Assembly (NCBI GenBank): GCA_020809705.1
Contig: CP085827.1
Span: 2,356,001-2,420,000 of the forward strand
Origin: Calonectria ilicicola
Taxonomy: Eukaryota > Ascomycota > Sordariomycetes > Hypocreales > Nectriaceae
Reading direction: 5' to 3'
Length of the DNA stretch: 64,000 nucleotides
The notes under the pieces are model-generated. The model worked only from the letters and a program-made list of their open reading frames with translations. It ran no database searches and had not been told where the DNA came from. The translations under genes and the position numbers were made by a program. Below, piece after piece: positions 1 to 11,319 of the stretch; position 1 is the first letter of the stretch, and every line of letters begins with the position of its first letter.

Positions 1-2522
1 TCCCTGGACATATCGGACGCATGTCTGGCCAGGCTGGATCTCCAGGTTCCACCTCCATTGGAAGCAGCGGGCTTCGGCGTCTGGCGGGTTGCATCCGAAG
101 TGGAAAACATCTGAGCAAAACTCTCATCCGAATCGTGCCTAACGACTTTACTACGGTTAGCGTTCTGGGGGCTAATGTAGTCGAGGGTTAGCGGCTCCTT
201 TTTCCTGGGCATGGGGACATCCATAGCCTTGGCTAATGCGTCTGCATCATAGAAGTCGTAACCTTCGGTGCTGGAGATGTGTGACTGCTCACTATCATGG
301 CTCACGTCCGAGACGGGGACAGAGTCAAGACGCTTCCGGGGAGTCTCGTCATGTTGCCGCACCGCCGGTCCCAAGGCAAGCTCGTCAGGTTCCACCACGG
401 CTGCGAGTCGTTTCCCAATCGACTGCGAATAATGTCCGTTACTGTCCACGGGTCGGGCAATCGGCGTCGGAACGTTGGAAGTGCTTTCCATCATGCCTTC
501 GGACAGCAGGGATCTGCTTGACATGGATCGGCCTATGGGGGCGTTTGATTGAGTAGACAGCCTCCGCGGGGTCTCCTCACCGTAACTTTGACTACCAGAA
601 TGAGTATCGATTGGCTTCAGTCGACTGTTGCCCTTCTTCTCATCAATTTTGACCTTTTGAAACCGGCCTAGTCGTAATTCGAAATGATACTGCGCTCGCC
701 GTTCGAGAAGGAGGTTGACGGCATACGATAGGATGCGCCACGTCTGCGATAATCGAAAAAGACTAGCTGTTTCGGCAGCCTTGGCATACTGTTCCATGAT
801 ATGAGCAACTCTGTGATTGAGCAACTTGCCGCCTTTGACAAGCGGAAGCTCTCGCTGAAGCGTTTCGAGATAGATAGTGGATAGATACTGATAAACCTGA
901 GTGGTCCGTGTGGAGGGGATATGTCCCGACGCCATGGTTTGCTGTGACTTGAACATGCCCGTCACTTTGATGGCCTGGTCGAGGCCTAGGAGCATCTTTT
1001 GTTCGTCGGAGATGCTGGGGGCGGACGGCGGAGTCGTGCTCATTGGAGGGCCCGATCTGCCTGCTCCTCGCTTGCGGCCCATTCGTTTTCTTGGGCCCAG
1101 GAAGCTGCCCACAACGTCCTCCTCAGAGTCACTTCTACTGATGCTAAGCATGGGCGTGTTGGGACTGGAGCCATATGGAGTCCGGGGAATCATTTCAGAA
1201 TGGTGGCTCAAGGTGGGTCGCGGTCGCTGCGAATGCGGCCTCTCATCTAGAAACATTAGAACGTCACCAGTTGGCGAAAAGGCCATGGCTGACGTTGACT
1301 GGCGATCGATTACTTTCGTGGAAAAGGCGACGTCACACTGGGTAAATAGTCCATCTGCTCCAACCGTCCAAAGCATGTCTTGATCCTGCCACAGCAAGGC
1401 AGCTGGGGAGCTATCGAACTTCTCGATTTCCTTGTACGGCATTGTGGGCCGAGCAAGATCCCAGATGTGCACTGCAGAGGTCCCGTATCGCCTGTTGCTA
1501 CTCTCATCATAGGCGACAGCAACCTGTGCAACTCGTTTGCTCTGCGCTGTGGCTGACCAGAGGCCAGGCCTCCATGCTACGGTGAAGATGGGCGCTGGTG
1601 TTGATACTGTATATTTGGGTTTCTGGCGCTTGTCAGCGGTGCCTCCGAGATCCCACACATGTAACTTGGTGTCCCAGCCTCCACTGATGAGGTGGGTTCC
1701 GTCTGGATGCCACGAGATGGAAGCACAAGCTTTTTCATGTGCGTTGATGCGCAACAACGGTCTGGCAGGTTGTCGAACATCCCACTTGAGCACCACACCC
1801 CCTTCGGTGCAACATGCCATTTCGTGGCCGACTTTCGGGGACCATTTGACCTGTCTGACAGGATCTATACATTTGAGAGGCGCAAAGCGCTGTCGAAAGG
1901 TGATGCCACCAGATCGAGCTTGTAGAGGTGACGCAGTGTCGAAGACACGGGCGAAGCCGTCCTGGCTTCCCGAGAGAAGCCAGCTCTTGAGATGGGGGTT
2001 CACATCCAGCGTAGTGATCTGACGTGAGTCCTCCTGCATTTGGATATATTCCAACGGCTCAGCAGCGCCGGATCCTACGCGGGTAACATCATAGGCAAAG
2101 ATCTTGCCATTTGCACAGGCTGTGAAGATGGTCGAGTGGCCATGCCACTTGACATCTCTAATGCTGAGCTGATCCGAGGTAGGCCCCCCCTTGGGGCCCG
2201 TGGCCTGGGCAGCAATGACAGCCCTTAGGTCCACGCCCTCGTGGAAGCTAAAGTTCAGGCTCTGGGGGTCATCCAGCGTCAACGTCTTGAGGATATGTGC
2301 GCCACCGAGGACGGCGGCTCGTCGGTCGGGGGAGACATCGAGGCTGAGGATGGGGACGCCCGCTTTGTAGACGCCATCCTGTGACTTGGACGGGCGATAG
2401 GTGGCGGTGATGGAGGAGGCGGGCGCACTTGTGATGGAGAGGTTGCTCGGGTCGCCGGTCGGGGTCTCGGGGATGGCCTTGCCGAGGAGCTTGCGCATGA
2501 TCTTGGAGTCGCGGTTATACAT
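1..2522 (-). CDS. RTC1: RTC1/WDR24-like WD40 protein (SEA/GATOR2 complex), 5' part
   Basis: The frame is open without a break from the ATG at 2522 to the window edge, about 840 codons, and it continues past position 1. The N-terminal half carries WD40 units: LSLDVSPDRRAAVLGG, IRDVKWHGHSTIFTACA, LLSGSQDGFARVFD, KWDVRQPARPLL, ISWHPDGTHLISGGWD and HVWDLG. A low-complexity Ser/Pro/Arg linker follows. In the known family (yeast Rtc1/Sea2, animal WDR24) these proteins are vacuole/lysosome-associated subunits of the SEA/GATOR2 complex that modulates TORC1 in response to amino acids, and they end in a RING-type zinc domain. That end would lie to the left of this window and cannot be checked. No intron is needed in the visible part. 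The start is chosen because the conserved beginning MYNRDSKIMRKLLG opens there. The assignment rests on recognising the repeat sequences. Confidence 0.8.
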   Translation of the reverse strand, partial: MYNRDSKIMRKLLGKAIPETPTGDPSNLSITSAPASSITATYRPSKSQDGVYKAGVPILSLDVSPDRRAAVLGGAHILKTLTLDDPQSLNFSFHEGVDLRAVIAAQATGPKGGPTSDQLSIRDVKWHGHSTIFTACANGKIFAYDVTRVGSGAAEPLEYIQMQEDSRQITTLDVNPHLKSWLLSGSQDGFARVFDTASPLQARSGGITFRQRFAPLKCIDPVRQVKWSPKVGHEMACCTEGGVVLKWDVRQPARPLLRINAHEKACASISWHPDGTHLISGGWDTKLHVWDLGGTADKRQKPKYTVSTPAPIFTVAWRPGLWSATAQSKRVAQVAVAYDESSNRRYGTSAVHIWDLARPTMPYKEIEKFDSSPAALLWQDQDMLWTVGADGLFTQCDVAFSTKVIDRQSTSAMAFSPTGDVLMFLDERPHSQRPRPTLSHHSEMIPRTPYGSSPNTPMLSISRSDSEEDVVGSFLGPRKRMGRKRGAGRSGPPMSTTPPSAPSISDEQKMLLGLDQAIKVTGMFKSQQTMASGHIPSTRTTQVYQYLSTIYLETLQRELPLVKGGKLLNHRVAHIMEQYAKAAETASLFRLSQTWRILSYAVNLLLERRAQYHFELRLGRFQKVKIDEKKGNSRLKPIDTHSGSQSYGEETPRRLSTQSNAPIGRSMSSRSLLSEGMMESTSNVPTPIARPVDSNGHYSQSIGKRLAAVVEPDELALGPAVRQHDETPRKRLDSVPVSDVSHDSEQSHISSTEGYDFYDADALAKAMDVPMPRKKEPLTLDYISPQNANRSKVVRHDSDESFAQMFSTSDATRQTPKPAASNGGGTWRSSLARHASDMSR

Positions 2523-4380
2523 GGTTGCGGGGAGTCAGCGTCGCGCGGGACGCCATGGGCTTCTGATCGGAGGGCGACTCAGCGCATGGTGCGCGACAAT
2601 GCGAGAGACGGCGGCGGTGGCGGCAGTTGATTGCTGCTGTCTGGCAAGGCTGAGGCCGGAGATGCAGCGGCGGTCGAGGCTGCGGATGAGGGTGAGGTTC
2701 TGATGGTGGTGGAGTGGAGTTGCAAGGTCGACTTTGTGGAGGGAGGCCTGTGAGCTTCAGTGGGGCCGATGGTCGGCGGCGGCTCTCAGGCTTCGGCTTG
2801 TTCGCCATTGCAACGCCCGCTGCGCAAACTGCTGGTGGTGACGACAACACATGGTATTCCAGGCTTGCTCATGGATTCATCAGATCATTTCTGGGAGTCA
2901 GATACATGTCAGGTGCCAGGGATGCATGGTCCCTGCCGTCCATACGTCATGCCTGCGGCTGGACAAAAGCAATCCGAGACCAGTCCATGCATGATCAGCC
3001 TGTCTGCACTCGTCATCCATATTAGCCCTGCCTTCATTGGCCCCAATGCCTTGCATGTCTGAGTTGCTGTCGAATAAGGTCCCTTTGTTGCAAAAAAGAA
3101 AAGCCCAGCTCCGTAATTGAACGCTGCTTTTGCCATGCAGCTCAAAGAATGTTTTAGTTTTAGGCTCTGCATGAGCTGGCGGTTTGGTTCAAGTCATTGG
3201 CCCTGCCAAATTCTGTATTTCAAAGGAATGCCAATGCTCAAGCATTCGCGAACCCAACACTTCCCTCCCTATCAACTCGTAAAACAATACCTGTGACACA
3301 TCGGTAATTTCTCGCCATCATTGACCGCTTGCTGCTAGAAACCGAAACCGAGCCCATATTGGTTCTATACAACTAGAGATGTCTCCTATGCCTCAAGTAG
3401 ACTAAGCTCCAAAAGCCCTCCACATTAAAGAAATGCGAGAATAAAATACGAGCAAAGTATCCCCACCTCTTTACGGAGGCTCTGAATATAGAAGAGATAG
3501 TCTCATTTGATTGTTTTACATGGAGACCACGCCCCCAACTACAAGCAATTCATACGTGGTTTTTAGTCAGCCTAATTCCATAGTTGGTGACTCCGATTCT
3601 GTGAGGGTCAATTGCCATATACAACTCGAACATTTTCATACTTCTCCTTGGTCAAAATGATGAACATCTATTTAACTAGGAACTTCGGCGCTTGTGGGCA
3701 TTTAGAAGAGCGGAATTGAGACCAGAGCAAGGGTGCGAAATGATGGCGAAGGATTTTTTTTACACAGAGTAGTTGACCCTGTTTAGCCCCGCTGACACTC
3801 TAGGAAGTTCTAATCCAACCCTAACAACTCTTCTTCACGAATGCAGAAATCATAAAAGGGATTAGGCGAATAAATAAATAACAATAAATTAATTTTCAAT
3901 AATATAATATTCATTAAATTTGTGCTACTTTATAGGTTTCCTTTATTTCTTTATTTATTTTCGATCAACAGAAAACTAAACGACTTAGCTATGAATCGCC
4001 AAGTCCCACTTACCCTTGATCACCACCAACTTCAGTGTCGCAGTATTTGTGGGGGGCGCCGTATGCCAAGCATTGCACAATCATCCTTATCACTCGCACC
4101 ACCCAATTCTTTCCTCTATTGGAGGAACCGCCATGTCGTCGCGAATTATTGCCAATCAGAAAAACCAGATCCTTCAAGACCCGCAATCAATTGATAGTAT
4201 AGTTAGTTTGGGAATGGTTTATGGATAAGATTTAGGTTAGAGTACCTCGAACCATTGCCATGGGTTCGATCCATTGCTACATAAACCGGACCGCGAACGT
4301 GACCCCTCTCTCTGGGCTGATTTCTGAACTACATCATAAAATTGACTCCATTTTGGCCATAGAGTCAGTATTTGTTCATT
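2523..4380. other. intergenic region, divergent promoter of RTC1-like and OPT genes
   Basis: No convincing gene is seen. All open frames are short and lack codon-like composition or family motifs. The first 350 bases are GC-rich and probably hold the 5' leader of the WD40 gene. Around 3870-3960 there is a strongly AT-rich block made of AATAAATAA-like units. The last 400 bases would hold the OPT promoter. Confidence 0.5.
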
Positions 4381-6875
4381 ATGGGGGATGGACCTCGGAG
4401 TCAAGCCGCCCTTCTAGCAGAGGACGGGCAATCAGCCGTGCCTGCGAAGAAGCTAGCAACCTCCAACGTTGCAGTATCCATCGATAATGAACGTACCCAC
4501 GATTCTGATGGGGACGAAGAACAGACGAACAAGAATTCAGACGAAAATCAAGCAAGGCTTGTTCATGGAGCTGTCGTTATCCGAGATGGTAATGACATCG
4601 CCCAGTATGTGGTCAGCACTCAGGACGACCATGACCCCGCGTGCACGTTTCGATCGTTCATTATCGGCTCTGGGCTGACAGCTCTTGCTGCTTGTATTAA
4701 CCAGATCTACTTCTACAAACCAGTAGAAGTGTCTTTCGCATCTGTATTTCTCTGTTTGATGGCGTATGTCATCGGTGTTGCATGGTCAGTGGTGCTACCT
4801 CGCCGAGAGCATGTTGCAAAATATCTGCCGTCACAAGCTGGGTGGCTCGGGCCCGTGGTGCACTTCATTAACCCAGGCCATTTCGGACTCAAAGAACACG
4901 CTGTCGCGTCAATCCTTTCCACATCAAGCGCGAATGGTGCGGCTATTGTCCAGGTTTTTGGCGCGGAAAGATTATTTTACGACCGGAAAACGGAGGCAGC
5001 GACTGCCATCTTGACTATCTTTTCAGCTTCAATCTTTGGGTATGGACTTGTTGGGCTATTAAGGTCCGTTATTGTTCATCGTAGGTCTCACCTGGAATTG
5101 CTTCCTAATCTTATTTAATATTCGCTAATACAATTTGTGATAGCGAGTGAGATGGTTTGGTGGCAATGTCTACCTATGGTATCCATCTATCAGACATTCC
5201 ATCGAGACCCTAAGGGCGATAATCGCGATCGTCTACGCGTTTTTGGATTTACGAGCATTGCAATGTTCATTTGGGAACCTATTGCCTCATATATATGGCC
5301 CTGGCTCAACGGCATCTCCATTCCGTGCTTGGCTTCCAGGAACGCCCCGCCGTCGCGAAGGAAGGTATTGATGACCATCTTCGGTGGCATCTCTTCCAAT
5401 GAAGGACAGGGGTTGTTTAATTTTTCTCTTGACTGGCAGTATATTACTTCACGATACATGTCACTGCCGTTGATCCAGCAGGCAAATGCCTGGGCTGGCA
5501 TTCTTTTATCGTACACTATGTGCTTCGCCCTGTATTACAGCGGCGCATGGAGTTCCAAGAAGTTCCCGTTCATGTCGACCGCCATGTTTGATGACAAAAC
5601 TGGCAAAGTGTACAACCAGACAGCTGTGTTCGGAAAAACCGCCATCCTTGACCCTGATGCCTTGGAAAGGCACGGCCTCCCAAGACTTACCGCAACAAAT
5701 GTCTGGGCCAATATGGCAGCAATGGCGGCGATTGGTGGATTGATTACTCACATCAGTCTTTTTCATGGCCCAAAGATCAAGAGGGCGCTTAAGCAAGCTT
5801 GGAAAAAGGAAGAAACCGACCCGCACTACCAAATTATGCAGAAAAACTACAAGGATGTCCCCCTGTGGTGGTATGGCATCGTGTTGCTAGTTGGATTTTT
5901 TCTCGGGTTGGGTGCGGTATATGCCGGAAACACAACACTGGACCCTTGGGCTTACGTTGTGGCAATTTTACTTGGCTGCATCATTGCTCCGTTTTCTCTC
6001 TGCCTCTATGGTCTTTTGGGTACTAGTATCTCAACTAACAACCTTTCTAAAATGATTTGTGGTGTGCTTCAACCAGGCAAACCGATCGCCAACCTTTATT
6101 TCTCCATGTTTAGTCACGAAATTACTGTTTTATCAGTTTTCTTGGCGACTGATTTGAAAATGGCCCAGTACCTCAAAATTCCATGGAGAACAATGTTTCT
6201 CTTACAAACCTATGGTAGCCTGCTAGGAACTGCCCTCAACTACGTCATCATGGATAATATTGTTGAGAATCGACGGGAGATTCTACTAGACCCCATTGGA
6301 AATCAAGTTTGGAGTGGACAGAAGATACAATCGTTAAACACAACCGCGGTAACTTGGTCATTGGCCAAGTATGTATATGGGTTTGGTAAAGACGGATACG
6401 GTTGGATCCCATTGTCCATCTTATTTGGAGCACTAATTCCTGTTATTCACTGGGTCATTGCGCGAAAAAAGCCAACGATATTTGGCTGGGAAGTCCGCAA
6501 ACTCGTTTCCCCTGTAATCTTTCATAACGCATCACTCACTACTGCCGGCACAACTTCAGTAATCTGGTCACAGATTATAACAGGATTGTGGTCGCAGTAT
6601 TTTATGCGCTTAAAGAACCCGGCCTGGTTCGGAAAGTACAACTATATTGTTGGAGGAGGACTGGATGCAGGTGCAAAGGTTATGATGTTTATTTTGACCT
6701 TCGCTGTTTTTGGTGGCTCAGGAAATGAAGTTCCTTTTCCTACGGTATATCCTGATTCTTCGTGAATTGAGTGTGTCATTTCGATCTAATGCAATCTTTC
6801 TAGTGGTGGGGGAATCCCGTATCCAGTTCCAAGCAGTATGCCGATTATTGTGGTACAGGCGTGAGTGCTAAATAA
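4381..6875 (+). CDS. OPT-family oligopeptide transporter
   Basis: Three exons: 4381-5080, 5144-6744 and 6804-6875, giving 790 aa, the usual size for fungal OPT proteins. Phases match at both junctions. Exon 2 starts by completing His-Pro-Ser-Glu, and the last exon continues FPT into the conserved WWGN block. Family signatures are visible: the NPGHFGLKEH motif near residue 160, SLDWQYI in exon 2 and GNEVPFPT near the end. Many hydrophobic helices run through the whole length. OPT proteins are proton-coupled plasma-membrane importers of tetra- and pentapeptides, glutathione or metal-siderophore-like substrates; the substrate cannot be told here. The 60-residue N-terminus is hydrophilic and cytosolic-like. 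The gene is convergent with the Zn2Cys6 regulator, only 100 bp away. Confidence 0.9.
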
Positions 6876-6975
6876 GGACTGTCTGAGAACCAATCAGTGA
6901 TTATGAGATAATCTCTTCACGGAATTGAGTCTTGGTCTAGAATGGTAATCGATGGCAAATGAGCTCAACATTGAG

Positions 6976-9261
6976 TTACAAAATCAGTGCATTGTCTAAC
7001 TCGGTAAAGAAACCAAATGCCTAATCTTATTGTTAGCATAGAGAATAGGCGTGAAACTTGCGCGTTGTGAACTTACGGAAGAGTCCAGGTCCAGCCAATC
7101 GGTGGGTTGCCATTGAAGAGGATGAGTCCTGGATTCAACTTGCTCCTCAAACATGGACGCCAAGTTATCTGCCATCGACTCCAGTGATTGTGTCCCATCA
7201 ATTTCTCCCGTTGCATTTCCAGTTCGCGGATGTGTTGCGAGCGTTTGTGACATGCTGTAGGATATGTCGTACTTGGCCTCAACTCTGAGTTCTTCGATAA
7301 TAACGCTGTATCTATGACTTGCCGATTCCACTCCCAGAGTCGTGGCAAGATGAGACTGGCACTGTTCGGCTAATCGAAAAAGTAGAGGGTCTTCCATTCC
7401 ATTGTCTCCGTTTGCTTTTTGTTTGATCTCCCACACATAAACGATAGCAAGTGCGCAAAAAGTAACGTATGGAGTCCACCACAACGCGAAGAACAGCTCT
7501 TGACCATTTGCAAACATGCGATCGACCGTTTCGAGTGCCATTTTAGCCGCCGAAAGGCATTCGGAGACGCATGCACCTAAAGAAGCTTGATCGGTACCAC
7601 TCGAGGATTCCAGTAGGAATGGCCTGTTGGCATGCATAATGGCATGGCAGTAAGCTAGTTTTAATGCTGTGCCTTGGCGAGCAAAACTTGGGATCAAGCT
7701 CAAAGGACGTACTGATCCAAGATGAGGTGGGAGTTCTTTATGCCAATCGTGAATTTGACGCGTGAAATTCTGCGCGGCGGCAAGGCGCTCCTGATTACTC
7801 ATGGGCTTTAATGAGTAAACTTCTCTTGAAATGGATTCAATAATTCGGGCGACCCTACTAATCGTTAAAATGGTAAATAGCTTGGTTGGCATATTGATTT
7901 ACCTTGCATGGAAAATTAATGAATCGACATGGCAATCAATGAGAGGCTCTGAAAGCGATGGGCCTTGGATTGTCATGTCCTCGTCGTTGACTCTGTCGGG
8001 GTAGTCTTGGTCCACATCGTCACCATGGTAGAACCGAGGCCTACCGAACACAACAGCAAGGTACTTGTCTATGGTATAGGCAACCCAGAATGTTCTTTTG
8101 CGGCACTCCATGGTAATGTAATCCACAGTTGGACTCAAACTCCGACTAACCCGGTGCCTCACTGCCTTCCGATGAAGACCTAGGGCCGAAATGATAGGAA
8201 TAGTGTTTCCAAAGACATACCAGGCTTGATTCATGCGTGAGGCTTGGAGGAGATACAAGACTTGTAATATCCTGGCCTGAGCTGACTCGACGCGTGGCAA
8301 TCCAGTCTCCTCCGTTGTGAGATTTAGAGACGTCGTGAAGTATTGTTCGCTCCGACCAAGGCCAGCATCGTCGCATATGGACAGCTTAAACTGCCTCAAG
8401 GAAGAAATGGCTAAGATGCCGACGACCACAGCAGCCCTCGCATGGCCAAGATTGGTCTGTAATGGGACCTGGTTTTGAAAGTTGTCTAAAACCGTGCTCA
8501 GCCACTGAAAACAAACTTGTCGATTGAGAATGCGGTAAGTAACGATGCAGTTCTCAAAGTAGAAGTTGAAAGATTCAACTGCCGACTCGCGGTCCATCGG
8601 CAGAGTCTCCTGGCCTTGTAGAACAATGAATGGTTTATCCCCCGCTGACACGAGCGGCTGAGAATTCTGCAGGTCTGTCAAGACATTTGGTCGCGTGTCT
8701 CGCTTCTGGAGCGCGAGTCTCTTCCAAGCCCGATGTATAAAGGAAAGATTCGAAGTAGGGTCGACGATTTGTCCTTCAATTTCCGCGCTCGTAAATCCTG
8801 GAGAGGTCCGAGACGTTTGCCTGGAACTCGACGGGTCGTGGTTGTTTCCGGGGTTGGCCGACGCTGCTCGATCACTAGACTGTTAGGGGCAGTCTATCAC
8901 GGGGTAGGTCGGGTATTTGAACTATTCACCTTGTGTCCGGAAAAGATTCTCTCAAAACCGAAGGGCTTTCGGCTGACCCAGCAGCGGCTGGAGGGGTTGG
9001 TGGTCGTCCACGACGATACTGAGAGTTGAATTCACAGACAATGCCTCGCGTCGAGCACCCTCTGCATGGAATGGTTCCTGTGCACTTCAACTTCTTCAAC
9101 TTGCAATGATCGCAGGCCCGGCTGACCTTTTGGGTTTTTCGACCATTTGAAGGTGTCTCCGAGGGCCTCTTTCGGTGTTGGGTGACAGCAACGCTTGGTG
9201 AGGATACATCGGATCTAGGGGTAGACTGTTGAAGTGATTGGTTTTCAGATGAGTTGGGCAT
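6976..9261 (-). CDS. Zn2Cys6 transcription factor of the aldolase/ACS-transporter module
   Basis: Four exons on the minus strand: 9261-8930, 8874-7903, 7857-7077 and 7020-6976, giving 709 aa. All phases fit, and the last small exon encodes AFGFFTELDNALIL and the stop. The Gal4-type binuclear cluster is complete: Cys50, 53, 60, 66, 69 and 76 (C-x2-C-x6-C-x5-C-x2-C-x6-C), followed by a basic linker. The middle (around RKRTFWVAYTIDKYLAVVFGRP) matches the fungal-specific transcription-factor (MHR) domain. Such proteins act in the nucleus on CGG-type sites. It lies beside the aldolase and ACS transporter, and CGGAT elements recur in their promoters and its own, so it is inferred to be their local regulator. 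A TATA-like TATAAAT is at 9390-9396. The upstream in-frame codon at 9309 is TTG, so the ATG at 9261 is used. Confidence 0.85.
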
Positions 9262-9702
9262 GGCGGTGTTTCCGGGCTTCGGATTCAGATCCACAGGAGG
9301 TGATTTCAACCGAACTCACCAAGTGAGTGTGAACAAGCAAGGATGTGAAGTTGATGCTCGGAAATGGATTATGTGGGCCGGATCCCCGGATTTATATCTG
9401 AACGAGTCGGGAGTCCGGCAATGCGGGGAATGAGGGGCATCTGGGGCGTCTCCAAGCAGCTCGAACTACTAACGTGCACACTCAAAGCATAAAAACGAAG
9501 TCATGGGACTGGCACTTCATAATTGTGAAATAGTTTACTCAATTTATTGTATCTAATTTATTCTAAGCCACAAAGGCTTAAATGGTGTCCGAGCAACTGA
9601 GCGGCGACCATCGTGATGAAGAAATGACCATGTGACGGTGCTAGTATGCGTTCGGAAAAATCTTAGTCTATCCTGCCGAAATGACCATCATTTGTCACCT
9701 AT
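9262..9702. promoter_or_regulatory. regulator promoter with CGGAT-type half-sites
   Basis: This is the upstream region of the Zn2Cys6 gene and the 3' side of the aldolase gene; no gene is seen. It contains TTCGGATTC at about 9278-9286, a CCGGATCCCCGGATT cluster at about 9379-9393, CGG-N4-CCG at 9408-9417 and a TATAAAT box on the minus strand at 9390-9396. CGG triplets are the usual target of Gal4-type factors. Autoregulation is an inference. Confidence 0.4.
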
Positions 9703-10632
9703 TTAAATGATTTTGGGGAGCGCTGCTGATGAAATGGCAGCGAAGATCTCCTGTTCAGCACCATCAGGCAGAGGAAGCAAAGGAGATCGCACTGTGGCAT
9801 GCGAAAGGATTCCACGAGCAACAAGAGCATGCTTCAGAGCGACAGTTCCCTCCATGTGAGAACCACGGTGGTAAACTGCCTTTGTGAGGGGCAGGAGTCG
9901 GTCGTGGACTTCTCGGGCCTTCTTGTAGTCCTTGGCCTTTCCGGCCTCAATGAGCTCCAGCAGTGCCTCGGGGGCAATGTTGCCATAGCCAACAAGCATG
10001 CCATCAACATCAAATGCGGTGTGCAAAAGATATTCATCGTGGCAAGTGAGAACAGGGACATCGGGGCGCTCCCTGCGGAAAACAGGGATTTCAGTGTCCC
10101 AGCGGCGCATGTTACGGACTCCGTTCTTCATGGCGATAACTCCGGGCTGAGCAGCAATGTCTAATAGAGTCTGCAGATTGTATGTAGCCTTGGTGTTATC
10201 CGGGTACTGGAAGAGGATAAGGGGCAGCTTAGAGACCTCGTACACAACCTTGTAGCGGTCCTGTGGAGCGCCGGGCTGGTAGCCAAATCTCAGCCAGCCA
10301 TGGGATGGGTACAAGAGACCAGCTTGAGCACCAGCGTCCTTGGCGCGCTTAGCCTCAAGAGCGGCAACCTCAGTTCCCTCACCAGTGATACCAGCGATGA
10401 TGGGAATTTTGTTGTCGACGGACTTGACAAATGCCTTGATGACACTGACTTGTTCCTCGGGAGTGAGAAAGGTTCCTTCGCCAGCATGGCCAAGGACGAC
10501 GAGACCCTTGACTCCGGGGATGCTGCCGAGCCAAGATCCAAGTCTTTGAATAGCCTCGTAATCGACTTGACCGTCCTTGGTAAAGGGGGTAACAGGGGCA
10601 GGGGTAAGGCCTTTAAGATCAATCGCCGCCAT
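9703..10632 (-). CDS. DapA/DHDPS-family class I aldolase or lyase
   Basis: A single exon of 309 aa, the standard length for the dihydrodipicolinate synthase / N-acetylneuraminate lyase superfamily. The start MAAIDLKGLTPAPVTPF matches the first beta strand of the TIM barrel, so the ATG at 10632 is taken although the frame is open further upstream. The Schiff-base lysine is Lys169 in VIAMKNG and the catalytic tyrosine Tyr143 in FQYPDN. The usual GTTGE loop appears as GHAGEG (48-53), so it is not a classical DapA. Members cleave or form C-C bonds of pyruvate-containing acids (2-keto-3-deoxy sugar acids, sialic acid, 4-hydroxy-2-oxoglutarate). The substrate cannot be assigned. The divergent ACS transporter and neighbouring regulator suggest catabolism of an imported organic or sugar acid. 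A TATA-like element lies at about 10757-10764. Confidence 0.85.
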   Translation of the reverse strand: MAAIDLKGLTPAPVTPFTKDGQVDYEAIQRLGSWLGSIPGVKGLVVLGHAGEGTFLTPEEQVSVIKAFVKSVDNKIPIIAGITGEGTEVAALEAKRAKDAGAQAGLLYPSHGWLRFGYQPGAPQDRYKVVYEVSKLPLILFQYPDNTKATYNLQTLLDIAAQPGVIAMKNGVRNMRRWDTEIPVFRRERPDVPVLTCHDEYLLHTAFDVDGMLVGYGNIAPEALLELIEAGKAKDYKKAREVHDRLLPLTKAVYHRGSHMEGTVALKHALVARGILSHATVRSPLLPLPDGAEQEIFAAISSAALPKII

Positions 10633-11319
10633 TTTGTTTATTGTGTAATTGGTGAGTTGAATTGGTTGGGATGCCAAAGAAGATGATGTTTTAGCTTGAG
10701 AGTGATGATTGTGATGCTGATGCTCATTGGGTAACAAAAGCTGGTTTCTGTTGTTCCTTATATGCAAGTTTCCTCGGATGTTTAATGTTGTAGCAATCAC
10801 AGAAAGGACCTAGGCTGCAAGCCAAATCCGAGTGCTTCGGATATGCTAGAAACATCCCGAGCACCTTCAAATGGCAAGTATTTTGTTGAATGTGCGTGCA
10901 TTTGGGTGGCGTGGGTGAAAGTCCGGGTGGTCCGGAAACCTGCTCGGATTCCCGGATTCATGCGGGCGACTCCAAAGCGTGAGCCGCCACTCGACACTAG
11001 TCTGGCCACAGCTGCTAACCTGGCGTGTTTTTCGACGGTCCTGACCTGTCTTGGCATCGCCGGAAGGGCGTGCTTGGGCGTGCTTTCTTTGACCAACCCC
11101 TAACCTGGTCAATGGCATCGGACGAGTCATTCGGGCATCCCCGCATCTCCAGACTTCCGCTACCCCAGGATTCTGGGGAACTGCTTGGAGCCGCCACTAG
11201 TGAAAAGGAGAAATCGGTGAAGAACAGACGCGTTGAAGAATATAAAACTAGGTGCCCATCTCGGGACCTTGCTCCTCCCTCATCCCTCTGCAGCTCTTCC
11301 CCCAACAAGAGATCTCGCA
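10633..11319. promoter_or_regulatory. divergent promoter between aldolase and ACS transporter
   Basis: The 687-bp divergent intergenic region contains an inverted repeat ATCCGA-GTGCT-TCGGAT at 10826-10842, CGG-N5-CCG at 10924-10934 and two direct CGGATT copies at about 10945 and 10953. A TATAAA box at 11241-11246 is 79 bp before the transporter ATG. Gal4-type factors bind CGG half-sites in inverted, direct or everted pairs. Joint control of both genes by the adjacent Zn2Cys6 protein is inferred. Confidence 0.5.
10826..10842. promoter_or_regulatory. 17-bp inverted repeat ATCCGA-N5-TCGGAT
   Basis: A perfect 6-bp inverted repeat with a 5-nt spacer lies 194 bp upstream of the aldolase ATG. It has the geometry of a dimeric zinc-cluster binding site. 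The CGGAT core recurs in the same promoter and upstream of the neighbouring regulator. Confidence 0.45.

Noticed and set aside
4255..4275. GGTTCGATCC, a perfect tRNA B-box-like sequence
   Set aside because: No A-box, acceptor stem or anticodon arm can be folded around it; probably chance.
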